Source of the DNA: CBDDEC01 sp965198045
Lineage (GTDB): Bacteria > Chloroflexota > Dehalococcoidia > UBA2979
Assembly (NCBI GenBank): GCA_965198045.1
Contig: CBDAOL010000012.1
Location: forward strand, 558,001-622,000
Reading direction: 5' to 3'
Length of the DNA stretch: 64,000 bases
Shown here piece after piece: positions 32,569-40,536 of this stretch (position 1 is the stretch's first letter; every line of letters starts with the position of its first letter). A model generated the notes under the pieces. It saw only the letters and a list, made by a program, of their open reading frames with translations, made no database searches and had not been told where the DNA came from. Position numbers and translations under genes: made by a program.

Positions 32569-34022
32569 CCCGTGGCATGGGCAGCGGGGACGTACGCGGC
32601 ATTCGCATCGCGCTGCCTCGAGGCGAGTTCCGCGCACCGATCGCGGAGCGCCTCGATCTCATCGGTCTGGACGTGGAGGGGTATGGCGAAGGCTCGCGAA
32701 AGCTGCGCCTGGACGTGGCCGCTCAGCCCGGGATGGTCGTGCGCGTCTTTGCCGACCGCGACATCCCGATCCAGGTGGCGATGGGGCAATACGACATCGG
32801 CATCGCCAGCCGCGCCTGGATCGACGAACTCCTCGTGCGGTACGGGCGCGACTCGATCGTTCCGGTGCTGCCGCTCGATCTCGCGTCCGAGCCGATCGCG
32901 GTCGGCGGTACGCGGACGCCGCTGGCCGCCCTCGCCTCGGCGGGTGTCGTGCGCGTGGCGACGGAGTACCCCAACCTCGCGCACGCCTACCTGAACCGTC
33001 GCCGTGTCCCTGACTACCGCGTCTACGACGTGTGGGCGCGCGCCGAGGCGTGGCCGCCCGACGACGCCGATCTGGCGATCGGCCCACTGGCGGCGCTCGT
33101 CGAGGAGGGACTGCCCGTCCTCGAGACCGCGCACGAGGGAGGCGTCTGGCTGATCGCCAATCGAGACGCGCTCGCGACCCGCGACCTGGCGGCTGCGCTG
33201 GAGCCCTTGCAGCGGCTGCCGCGCGGCGAGGATCGAGGCGGGATGGCCGCGACGAAGCCACTGATCGGCGTGCGCCGCGCGCCCTCGGTCGCTGCGCCGC
33301 AGCGCGACATGCTGCGTCTCGCAGTGCCGGACGGCCACGCGCAACGTCACACGGTCGAGGCGTTGGCCGCGGCCGGCATCGCGTTCGACGGTTACGACGA
33401 GTCCCGCGTCGTGCGCCGTCCCACCTCGACGATCGAGGGCGTCGAGGTGAAGGTGATGCGTCCCCAGGACATGCCTCGCGCCGTCGCCCTCGGCGCGTTC
33501 GACCTGGCGCTGACGGGTCGCGACTGGCTGGCTGCGCACCTCGCGACCTTCCCGGCGTCGCCGGTGGTCGAGCTGTGCGACCTGCGCCGCTCGAAGTACC
33601 GCATGGGTGCGGTGGTGAGCGAGGACCTGCCGGCGGACAACATCGGCGAGGCGATCGCGTACTGGCGTCGCGACGATCCGGATCGCCCGATCCGCGTCGC
33701 GTCCGAGTATGCCGCGCTGGCGGACGAGTACGCGCGCACGCGCCACCTCGGTCGGTACCAGGTGATCCCAATCTCCGGCGCGTCTGAAGGCTTCGTACCG
33801 GAGGATGCGGAGATCCTGATTGAGGGGACGGAGACCGGTAGCACCTTGCGCGCCAACCGGCTGCGTATGATTGACGTAACGATGGAGTCGACGAACTGCG
33901 CGATCGGCGCGCCCGAACGACCCGCGGGTCGCAGAGGTGAGCTCCGCGACGAGATCGTCGATCGTCTGGCTCGCGCCGCCGAGGAGACGGCGGCCGCTGA
34001 AGTGCGGGAGGCAGGCAGCTGA
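32565..34022 (+). CDS. hisG: ATP phosphoribosyltransferase with tandem-duplicated HisG domain
   Basis: First enzyme of histidine synthesis (PRPP + ATP to PR-ATP). At 485 residues it is about twice the short HisG, and two copies of the fold can be aligned: IRIALPRGEFRAPIAERL (13-30) with LRLAVPDGHAQRHTVEAL (250-267); RDIPIQVAMGQYDIGIASRAW (65-85) with QDMPRAVALGAFDLALTGRDW (301-321); VVRVATEYPNLAHAY with PIRVASEYAALADEY. Only the C-terminal copy keeps the PRPP loop (GTETGSTLRANRL, 421-433); the N-terminal copy has ETAHEGGVWLIANRD instead, so it is probably non-catalytic. No long-form ACT-like domain. GTG start overlaps hisZ by 4 nt. Confidence 0.88.
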   Translation: MTRGMGSGDVRGIRIALPRGEFRAPIAERLDLIGLDVEGYGEGSRKLRLDVAAQPGMVVRVFADRDIPIQVAMGQYDIGIASRAWIDELLVRYGRDSIVPVLPLDLASEPIAVGGTRTPLAALASAGVVRVATEYPNLAHAYLNRRRVPDYRVYDVWARAEAWPPDDADLAIGPLAALVEEGLPVLETAHEGGVWLIANRDALATRDLAAALEPLQRLPRGEDRGGMAATKPLIGVRRAPSVAAPQRDMLRLAVPDGHAQRHTVEALAAAGIAFDGYDESRVVRRPTSTIEGVEVKVMRPQDMPRAVALGAFDLALTGRDWLAAHLATFPASPVVELCDLRRSKYRMGAVVSEDLPADNIGEAIAYWRRDDPDRPIRVASEYAALADEYARTRHLGRYQVIPISGASEGFVPEDAEILIEGTETGSTLRANRLRMIDVTMESTNCAIGAPERPAGRRGELRDEIVDRLARAAEETAAAEVREAGS

Positions 34023-34774
34023 TGCCGTCGCTCGGATCGCACCTCGTACGGGCGCGCGTACTCGCGGATCAGTTGGCGCTGCCGGAGATCAACGCCGATC
34101 GCGGGTCGTACTACCTGGGCTCGACGGCGCCGGATATCCGCGTGATCACGAGGCTCGACCGACGCGTCACGCACTTTTTCGAGCTCGACAAACTGTCGCC
34201 GCAGGACTCGGTGGCGCGCATGTTCGAGGCGAACCCGCAGCTGGCACAGCCGGCGGGCCTGGAGGGGGCGATCGTGGCGTTCATGTGCGGCTACCTGACG
34301 CACCTGGTGCTCGACGAGTCCTACATCGAACACATCTACCGACCGATCTTCGGTGCACATTCGGAGATCGACGACGACCCGCGGAGCAACGTTCTCGATC
34401 GGGCGCTGCAATACGAGCTCGACCGGCAGGACCGGGAGGACCAGAACGCGATGGGCGAAATTCGGACGGCGCTCGAGGACGGGGGCACGGCCGTTGGCGG
34501 CATCCCCTTCATCGAGCAGGACCACCTCGTGCAGTGGAACGATGTCAGCGTTGACGTCGCGAGCCAGGCAGCCGACTACAGTCGGTTCCGCCGGATGATG
34601 GAGCGTCACCTGGGCCTGGCGGGGTACGACACTCGTGCCATCGACGAGTGTTGCGACGATCCGCAGGGCCTCGTCGCCGAGGCGTTCGAGATCTGCGGAC
34701 ACGAGCGCGTGCGGCGTTTCTGGAGCACCGCGTCTGATTCGGCCGCAGCCAGTCTCAGGGCCTACGTCCGATGA
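34022..34774 (+). CDS. Zinc-dependent phospholipase C-like protein inside the his operon
   Basis: 250-residue protein resembling the zinc-dependent phospholipase C fold (PF00882-type): YYLGSTAPDIRVITRLDRRVTHFF with the Asp and His ligands, GAIVAFMCGYLTHLVLDESYIEHIYRP with a His-x-x-x-Asp metal site, and QYELDRQDRE. No signal peptide, unlike secreted phospholipases. Its ATG overlaps the hisG stop by one base and its end overlaps hisD by 4 nt, so it is cotranscribed and coupled with histidine genes. It does not correspond to a missing his enzyme that I can recognise; role unknown. Confidence 0.7.
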   Translation: MPSLGSHLVRARVLADQLALPEINADRGSYYLGSTAPDIRVITRLDRRVTHFFELDKLSPQDSVARMFEANPQLAQPAGLEGAIVAFMCGYLTHLVLDESYIEHIYRPIFGAHSEIDDDPRSNVLDRALQYELDRQDREDQNAMGEIRTALEDGGTAVGGIPFIEQDHLVQWNDVSVDVASQAADYSRFRRMMERHLGLAGYDTRAIDECCDDPQGLVAEAFEICGHERVRRFWSTASDSAAASLRAYVR

Positions 34775-36141
34775 CCGCCACACCAACCGAGGCCACGACC
34801 GACGCATCGACTCGAGCGTTCCGCGTCGTCGAAGGCGCCGACGCCGCCCGCGAGAGCGTGCTGCGCCGAGTGCCACTGCTGGAGGCCGAGCTGTCGGAGG
34901 AGGTGCGTGCCTCGATCGAGGAGCTGTGGGGCGAGCCCTTGAGCGCCCACGACCACGTCACGCGCATCATCGAGAGCGTGGCCGCCGAGGGCGACGCGGC
35001 CGTCACACGCCTCTCGCAGCGGTTCGACGGCTCCTCGTACGAGGCGATCGAGGTCACCGGCGACGAGATCGCGGAGGCGTACGAGGCGGTCTCGGAAGTC
35101 GACCGCAACGCCATCGAGTTCGCGGCCGAGCGGGTGAAGCGCTACCACCGCGAGCAACTCGCGCACGGTCCAACCAGCTTCAGTGAGCGCGGCGCCGGCA
35201 TGATCGTGCGCCCGCTGCGTATCGCCGGTGTCTACATGACGGGCAGCGACGCCGCGCTGCCATCCTCCGTGATCCACACCGCCGTGCCGGCGTCGGTCGC
35301 GGGCGTCGAGGAGATCATCGGGGTCACCGCGGCGCGCGCGGACGGGACGGTGAATCCGCTCAAGCTGGTCGCGGCTCGGACCTCGGGCGTGACACGGGTC
35401 TTCCGCGCCTCGGGCGCGCAGGCGCTGGCGGCGCTGGCATTCGGCACCGAGACGATCCCGCGCGTCGACAAGATCTTCGGGCCGGGTGGCCTCTTCGTGA
35501 CGCTGGCGAAGCAGCAGCTCTTCGGCCGCGTTGGCATCGACGCGCTCTACGGCCCGACCGAAACGCTGGTGCTGGCCGACGCTACGGCCTCGGCGGAGCT
35601 GTGCGCCGCGGACCTGCTCGCGCAGGCGGAGCACGACGTGCTCGCGACGCCCGTGCTGATCACGACGAGCGCCGATCTCGCTGAGCGCGTGGCCGCCGAG
35701 GTGGAGTCACAACTGCCCGAGCTCGAGCGGGAGCCGATCGCACGGGCGGCGATCGAGCGGGGCGGGGCCGTCGTCGCCGCCGACCTCGACGAAGCGATCG
35801 CGCTCGCCAACGAGTTCGCCCCCGAGCATCTCTGTCTGCTCACCGAGGAGCCTGAGTCGATCGTCGATCGCATCACCTCGGCGGGCGGCATCTTCGTGGG
35901 CGAGAGCTCGCCCGAGGTGCTGGGCGACTACACGGCGGGACCGAGCCACGTGATGCCGACGGGCGGCTCCGCACGCTTCGCCTCGCCGCTGTCGGTGCTC
36001 GACTTCCTCAAGATCACCTCCACGATCTCGATGCAGGCGGAGGATCTCGCGCGGCTCGGGCCCTTCGCCGCCGATCTCGCGCGCGCCGAGGGGCTGACCG
36101 GCCACGCGCGCAGCATCGAGCGACGGTTGGAGGGCCGGTGA
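34771..36141 (+). CDS. hisD: Histidinol dehydrogenase
   Basis: Oxidises L-histidinol to L-histidine in two NAD-dependent steps, 456 residues. Motifs: GDAAVTRLSQRFDG, ERIKxxH-like ERVKRYHREQ, RIAGVYMTGSDAALPSSVIHTAVPA (variant of the usual VGxYVPGGxAxYPSS), FGPGGLFVTLAKQQLFGRVGIDALYGPTETLVLAD, LLAQAEHDVLATPVLIT with Zn/catalytic His, EFAPEHLCLLTEEP with the catalytic Glu-His, and ILVGxxSPEVLGDYTAGPSHVMPTGGSARF. Overlaps the phospholipase-like gene by 4 nt and hisC by 1 nt. Confidence 0.95.
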   Translation: MTATPTEATTDASTRAFRVVEGADAARESVLRRVPLLEAELSEEVRASIEELWGEPLSAHDHVTRIIESVAAEGDAAVTRLSQRFDGSSYEAIEVTGDEIAEAYEAVSEVDRNAIEFAAERVKRYHREQLAHGPTSFSERGAGMIVRPLRIAGVYMTGSDAALPSSVIHTAVPASVAGVEEIIGVTAARADGTVNPLKLVAARTSGVTRVFRASGAQALAALAFGTETIPRVDKIFGPGGLFVTLAKQQLFGRVGIDALYGPTETLVLADATASAELCAADLLAQAEHDVLATPVLITTSADLAERVAAEVESQLPELEREPIARAAIERGGAVVAADLDEAIALANEFAPEHLCLLTEEPESIVDRITSAGGIFVGESSPEVLGDYTAGPSHVMPTGGSARFASPLSVLDFLKITSTISMQAEDLARLGPFAADLARAEGLTGHARSIERRLEGR

Positions 36142-37256
36142 TGCCGCGTTTCGACCCACTGGTCTCGATCCGCCGCGCGCTGCGCGAGTTGCCGGAGTAC
36201 CAGGCGCTCGACGACCTCGACGCCGTTGCTGCCGAGTACGGGCTCGACCCTGACACCGTGCTCAAGCTCGACGGCAACGAGAATCCGTACGGGCCCGCGG
36301 AGGGCACGCTTGCCGCCATCGCCGAGGCGGAGCTGCACCGCTACGCCGACGCCGAACAGCGCGCGCTGCGCGCCGCCGTGAGCGCACGCATCGGCGTGCC
36401 GCCGGAGAGCATCGTCGGGGGCGCCGGCTCCGATGAGCTGATCGACCTCGTCTTCCGCCTGTTTATCGACGAAGGCGATCGCATCGTCACCGCCTCGCCG
36501 ACGTTTGGCATGTACGCCTTCGACGCGAGCCTGCACGGCGGGGAGACCGTCGATGTGCCACTCCTCGAGGACTGGTCCTTCGACACCGAGGGCCTGCTGG
36601 AGGCGGCGAGCACGGCGAAGGTCGTGTTCATCCCCACGCCGAACAACCCGACGGGCAACACGCTGCCGCCAGGTCTCGTCGAGCAGCTGCTCGACAGCGG
36701 CGCGCTGCTCGTCCTCGACGAGGCGTACATCGAGTTCGCGCGCGACGAGTCCCTGGTGCAACGGGCGGCCGAGGACCCGGCTCTGATCGTGCTGCGCACG
36801 TTCTCGAAGTGGGGCGGGCTCGCCGGCATGCGCATCGGCTACGCCGTGATGCACCCCGGTACGGCTGCGCTGTTCATGGCGACGAAGCAGCCGTACAACC
36901 TCAGCATCGCCAGCGAGACTGCCGCGATCGCTTCGCTGCATCACGCCGATGCCCTCGACGCGCGGGCCGAGATGATCGTGGCCGAGCGTGATCGCGTCGC
37001 CGAGGCGCTGCGCGGCCTCGGTTGGGTCGAGCCAGCGCCGTCGGAGACGAACTTCCTGCTCTGCCGCCTGACGCTCGGCGACGGTCGCGTCGTTCGCGAC
37101 GAACTGCGGCGACGCGGCATCTTCACGCGCTACTTCGACACGCCCCGGTTGGCCGATCACATTCGCTTCTCGATGGGCCTGCCCGACCAGAACGACCGCG
37201 TGATCGCGGCGTTCGAGGAGATCGGCGAGCAGCTGCGGAACGGAGGCACCCCATGA
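36141..37256 (+). CDS. hisC: Histidinol-phosphate aminotransferase
   Basis: PLP-dependent aminotransferase for imidazole-acetol phosphate, 371 residues. LKLDGNENPYGP, HRYADAEQRALRAAVS, GAGSDELIDLVFRLF, TFGMYAFDASLHGG, FIPTPNNPTGNTL, LLVLDEAYIEFA with the PLP Asp, and RTFSKWGGLAGMRIGYAV with the Schiff-base Lys are all present. The ATG at 36141 is chosen over the GTG three bases earlier because GGAGGG then sits 6 nt upstream. Overlaps hisD by 1 nt and hisB by 4 nt. Confidence 0.96.
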   Translation: MPRFDPLVSIRRALRELPEYQALDDLDAVAAEYGLDPDTVLKLDGNENPYGPAEGTLAAIAEAELHRYADAEQRALRAAVSARIGVPPESIVGGAGSDELIDLVFRLFIDEGDRIVTASPTFGMYAFDASLHGGETVDVPLLEDWSFDTEGLLEAASTAKVVFIPTPNNPTGNTLPPGLVEQLLDSGALLVLDEAYIEFARDESLVQRAAEDPALIVLRTFSKWGGLAGMRIGYAVMHPGTAALFMATKQPYNLSIASETAAIASLHHADALDARAEMIVAERDRVAEALRGLGWVEPAPSETNFLLCRLTLGDGRVVRDELRRRGIFTRYFDTPRLADHIRFSMGLPDQNDRVIAAFEEIGEQLRNGGTP

Positions 37257-37867
37257 CGAACGGAGAGCCCGTCGGTCGCCGAGGCGAGGTGCATCGCGAG
37301 ACCGCCGAGACCAACGTCCGCGTCGCGATCGACCTCGACGGCAGCGGTGTCGCCAGCATCGCCACGGGCATCGGCTTCTACGACCACATGCTCACCGCCT
37401 TCGCTCGCCACGGCCGCTTCGACCTTACCGTCGAGGCGACGGGCGACCTCGAGGTCGATGCGCACCACACGATGGAGGACGTGGCGCTGGCACTCGGGCA
37501 GGTGCTCGATGCCGCGCTTGGCGATCGTGCGGGGATCGAACGCATGGGCGACGCGACCGTGCCCCTCGACGAGGCGCTGGTGCAGGTCGCGATCGACATC
37601 TCCGGCCGCCCGCACGCCGCGACGGACTTCGACTTCGTCGGCGAACGCATCGGCGAAGCGCCGACCGAGATGGTGCCGCACGTGCTGTCATCGCTCGCGA
37701 CGGGGGCGAGCTTGACGCTGCACGCACACCAGCTGGCCGGCACCAACGACCACCACATCGCCGAGGCGACGATGAAGGCGCTGGGCCGCGCCCTCGACGC
37801 CGCGACGAGCCTCGACGCGCGCATCGCTGGGGCGGTGCCCTCGACGAAGGAGACGCTCACGGCGTAG
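37253..37867 (+). CDS. hisB: Imidazoleglycerol-phosphate dehydratase
   Basis: Manganese-dependent dehydratase of histidine synthesis, 204 residues, monofunctional (no phosphatase domain). Metal-binding histidine motifs GFYDHMLTAFARHGRFDL, VDAHHTMEDVALALGQ, HVLSSLATGASLTLHAHQLAGTNDHHIAEATMKALGRAL are complete. RETAETNVRVAIDLDGSG is the usual N-terminus. The missing phosphatase activity may be supplied by the hisN-like gene at 38523. hisA, hisF, hisH and hisI/E are not in the window. Confidence 0.97.
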   Translation: MTNGEPVGRRGEVHRETAETNVRVAIDLDGSGVASIATGIGFYDHMLTAFARHGRFDLTVEATGDLEVDAHHTMEDVALALGQVLDAALGDRAGIERMGDATVPLDEALVQVAIDISGRPHAATDFDFVGERIGEAPTEMVPHVLSSLATGASLTLHAHQLAGTNDHHIAEATMKALGRALDAATSLDARIAGAVPSTKETLTA

Positions 37868-37911
37868 CGTCCGGGGCAGTCTCGCAAGGAGGCATCGCGA
37901 GGAGGCTCGGC

Positions 37912-38526
37912 ATGAGGCTGCTGCTCACCGGCTTCGAGTCCTTCGGCGGCGAGCATGTGAACCCTTCCGACGAGGTCGTCCGCGCCCTCGCGCTCGCACC
38001 ACCCTCGGGCGTCGACCTCGAGGCGATGATCCTCGCGGTGCGTGGCCGCATCTCGTTCGAGCAGCTGTTACCCGAACTCGATCGCGGCGAATACGACGCG
38101 TGGCTCGGCCTCGGCGAGGCCGGCGGCCGGGCGCAACTCTCCGTCGAGCGTGTCGGCATCAACGTACTGGTCGACCGCGGCCCGGACAGCCCAACCCAGG
38201 AAGAGCAGACGCTCGTCGAGGGTGGCCCCGTCGCCTACTTCTCGCAGCTCCCGGCCGGCGACCTCGCGCGGCGGATCAGCGAAGCGGGCGCGCCCACCGT
38301 TCTCTCGAACTCGGCGGGCACGTACATCTGCAACGAAGTCACGTACGTCGTGCAGCACCACCTCGCCTCGACCGGTCGTGTGATGCCCAGTGGCTTCATT
38401 CACCTGCCGTACCTACCCGAGCAGATCCCCGGGAAACGCCCCGGCGTGCCCTCGATGGCCCTCGAAACGCAGGTGCTCGGGGTGCGCGCGGCCATCGATT
38501 GCATCCGCGAGCTCGTCGAGGCGTGA
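37912..38526 (+). CDS. pcp: Pyroglutamyl-peptidase I
   Basis: Cysteine peptidase of family C15 that removes N-terminal pyroglutamate, 204 residues. N-terminus LLLTGFESFGGEHVNPSDEVV, active-site region LGLGEAGGRAQLSVERVGIN with the catalytic Glu, LSNSAGTYICNEVTYVV with the catalytic Cys, and SGFIHLPYLPEQIPG with the catalytic His. Preceded by AGGAGGC. It lies 44 nt after hisB and overlaps the next gene by 4 nt, so it may ride on the his transcript. Confidence 0.95.
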   Translation: MRLLLTGFESFGGEHVNPSDEVVRALALAPPSGVDLEAMILAVRGRISFEQLLPELDRGEYDAWLGLGEAGGRAQLSVERVGINVLVDRGPDSPTQEEQTLVEGGPVAYFSQLPAGDLARRISEAGAPTVLSNSAGTYICNEVTYVVQHHLASTGRVMPSGFIHLPYLPEQIPGKRPGVPSMALETQVLGVRAAIDCIRELVEA

Positions 38527-39326
38527 GCGAGCCCAACACCGCCGAGCTGCTCTCGTTCGCGCAAGACCTGGCCGACGCCGCCGACGACATCTCGATGGCG
38601 TATCACCGCACTGGGCTTGAGACCGAACGAAAGGCTGACGGCTCGCTGGTGACGACCGCCGACCGCGCGGTGGAAGCGCGCTTGCGAGCCTTGATTGCCG
38701 ACCAATACCCCTCCCACGCCGTGCTCGGAGAGGAGGAGGGGCTGGCCGCCGAACCGGAAGCGCCGGCGCGCTGGATCCTCGATCCCATCGACGGCACACA
38801 CGGGTTCGCTCGCGGGATGCCGATCTGGGCGACGCTGATTGCACTCGAACGCGATGGCGCGATCGAGGTCGGCGTCGCCTCGGCGCCGGCGCTGGCGCGG
38901 CGCTGGTGGGCAGCTCGCGGCGTCGGGGCGTTCGCGGCGACGCTGCCGTCGGCGGTCGATGATGCCGAGCGCCTCGCGGTCTCCTCGGTCGACACGCTCG
39001 AGGAGGCGCAGCTGCTGACGGGCTCCTACCGGCAGCTCCTCGATGTCTACGGTGCGCCCGTCGAGGCGCTGATCGGGCGCGTCTGGCGCGACCGTGGCGT
39101 CGGCGATTTCTGGGGCCACGTGCTCGTCGCCGAGGGTGTCGCCGAGGTGATGCTCGAGGGCCCACTGAAGCCGTGGGACATCGCAGCGCTGCGCGTGATC
39201 GTCGAAGAGTCCGGCGGGCGGATCACCGACCTCGAGGGTCGCACGACGCTCGAGCCGGACCGGACGATCACGACCAACAACGTGCTACACGACGCCGTCC
39301 TCGAGACGCTGAGGGGCGAGGCTTAG
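38523..39326 (+). CDS. hisN: Inositol-monophosphatase-family phosphatase, probable histidinol-phosphatase
   Basis: Mg-dependent phosphatase, 267 residues from a GTG overlapping the pcp stop (GTGA). Metal-binding motifs: VLGEEEG, WILDPIDGTHGFARGMPIWATLIAL (DPxDGT), and LKPWDIAALRVIVEESGGRI (WDxAA). KADGSLVTTADRAVEARLR is the typical N-terminal part. Position behind hisB and the lack of a bifunctional HisB favour histidinol-phosphate as substrate; inositol phosphate is the alternative. Its TAG stop shares four bases with the convergent purS stop. Confidence 0.88.
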   Translation: MSEPNTAELLSFAQDLADAADDISMAYHRTGLETERKADGSLVTTADRAVEARLRALIADQYPSHAVLGEEEGLAAEPEAPARWILDPIDGTHGFARGMPIWATLIALERDGAIEVGVASAPALARRWWAARGVGAFAATLPSAVDDAERLAVSSVDTLEEAQLLTGSYRQLLDVYGAPVEALIGRVWRDRGVGDFWGHVLVAEGVAEVMLEGPLKPWDIAALRVIVEESGGRITDLEGRTTLEPDRTITTNNVLHDAVLETLRGEA

Positions 39327-39589
39327 CCGGCGACGGCGGCTTCGGAAACCTCGAACTCGAAGTCCTCGATCACCTGGTTCGCCAGCAGGCGCTCGCACAT
39401 GGCGCGCACCTCGTCGCCGGCCGCCTCGTCGCTCGCCGCGTCGAGGCGGATCTCGATGCGCTTGCCGACACGCACCGAGTCCACGCCCGCGAAGCCGAGG
39501 TTGCCGAGGCCGTCCAGGACGGCGAGGCCCTGCGGGTCGTTCACGACCGGCTTCAACATCACGTTGATCCGGGCGAGATAGCTCGCCAT
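39323..39589 (-). CDS. purS: Phosphoribosylformylglycinamidine synthase subunit PurS
   Basis: Small structural subunit of the PurSQL complex, 88 residues. YLARINVMLKPVVNDPQGLAVLDGLGNLGFAGVDSVRVGKRIEI is a clear family match. Last gene of the minus-strand purine group; purQ and purL, which usually follow, are cut off by the convergent hisN and must lie elsewhere. Preceded by purC with a 19-nt gap. Confidence 0.94.
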   Translation of the reverse strand: MASYLARINVMLKPVVNDPQGLAVLDGLGNLGFAGVDSVRVGKRIEIRLDAASDEAAGDEVRAMCERLLANQVIEDFEFEVSEAAVAG

Positions 39590-39608
39590 GTCGTTCGCTC
39601 CTCGTTTG

Positions 39609-40502
39609 CTAGGGCAGGGCTTCGCCGGTGATCCGCTGGTATGCGGTCTGGTACCGCTCGCTTATCGCCTCGACGATTTCGTCGGGCAGCTCCGGTCCCG
39701 GTGGCTGCTTGTCCCAGTCGAGCCCGTCGAGGTAGTCGCGCAACGGCTGCTTGTCGAACGACGGCTGGTCCTGTCCAACGACATACTGATCGGCCGGCCA
39801 GAACCTCGAAGAGTCGGGCGTGAGCACTTCGTCGATCAGGACCGCCTCACCGTCGATCATCCCGAACTCGAACTTGGTGTCGGCGACGAGGATGCCGCGC
39901 TCGCGAGCGACGTCCGCGCCGTAGCGGTAGAGCGCGAGCGATCGCAGCTTGAGCACGTTCGCCAGCTCGGGACCGAAGGTCGCTTCCGCTTCGGCGTAGG
40001 TCATCGGCGCGTCGTGCTCAGGCGGCTCGGCCTTCGTGGACGGCGTGAAGATGGGCTCGAGGAGCTGTTGCGACCGCAGCAGGCCCTCCGGCAACTCGAT
40101 GCCGCTGACCGAGCCGCCCTGCTGGTAGTCGCTCCAGCCCGAGCCGGTGATGAAGCCACGCACGACGCACTCGATCTTCAGCACCTCGGCGCGTCGCATC
40201 ACCATGCTGCGGCCGAAGTAGGCCGGGTCGCCCACGCCGTACTCCTCGGCGTTCGTCGCATCGAGGACGGCGACGAACGCGTTGGGGACGACATCGGTGG
40301 TGCGCTCGTACCAGTAGGCGGAGAGGCGCGTCAGCACCTCGCCCTTGCGCGGCAGCGGTGTGGGCAGCACCACGTCGAACGCCGACACGCGGTCCGTAGC
40401 GACGAGGAGCAGGTGGTCGTCTGGCAACTCGTAGATGTCACGGACCTTGCCGGAATGGAGCTTCGGCAGGGAAAGGTCGGTGGTCATGATTGCGCTAGTC
40501 AT
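39609..40502 (-). CDS. purC: Phosphoribosylaminoimidazole-succinocarboxamide synthase
   Basis: SAICAR synthetase, 297 residues. KLHSGKVRDIYEL, LLVATDRVSAFDVVLP, ECVVRGFITGSGWSDYQ, LPEPxFTPSTKAE-like EPIFTPSTKAEPPEHD, GILVADTKFEFGMIDGE, LIDEVLTPDSSRFWPA and QPSFDKQPLRDYL are all present. It is of the longer 295-300-residue type found in eukaryotes and some bacteria. ATG at 40502 with AGGGAG upstream. Cotranscribed after purB. Confidence 0.97.
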   Translation of the reverse strand: MTSAIMTTDLSLPKLHSGKVRDIYELPDDHLLLVATDRVSAFDVVLPTPLPRKGEVLTRLSAYWYERTTDVVPNAFVAVLDATNAEEYGVGDPAYFGRSMVMRRAEVLKIECVVRGFITGSGWSDYQQGGSVSGIELPEGLLRSQQLLEPIFTPSTKAEPPEHDAPMTYAEAEATFGPELANVLKLRSLALYRYGADVARERGILVADTKFEFGMIDGEAVLIDEVLTPDSSRFWPADQYVVGQDQPSFDKQPLRDYLDGLDWDKQPPGPELPDEIVEAISERYQTAYQRITGEALP

Positions 40503-40536
40503 CGTCGCTCCCTTGCTTGTTCGATCGTGTCTCTCG

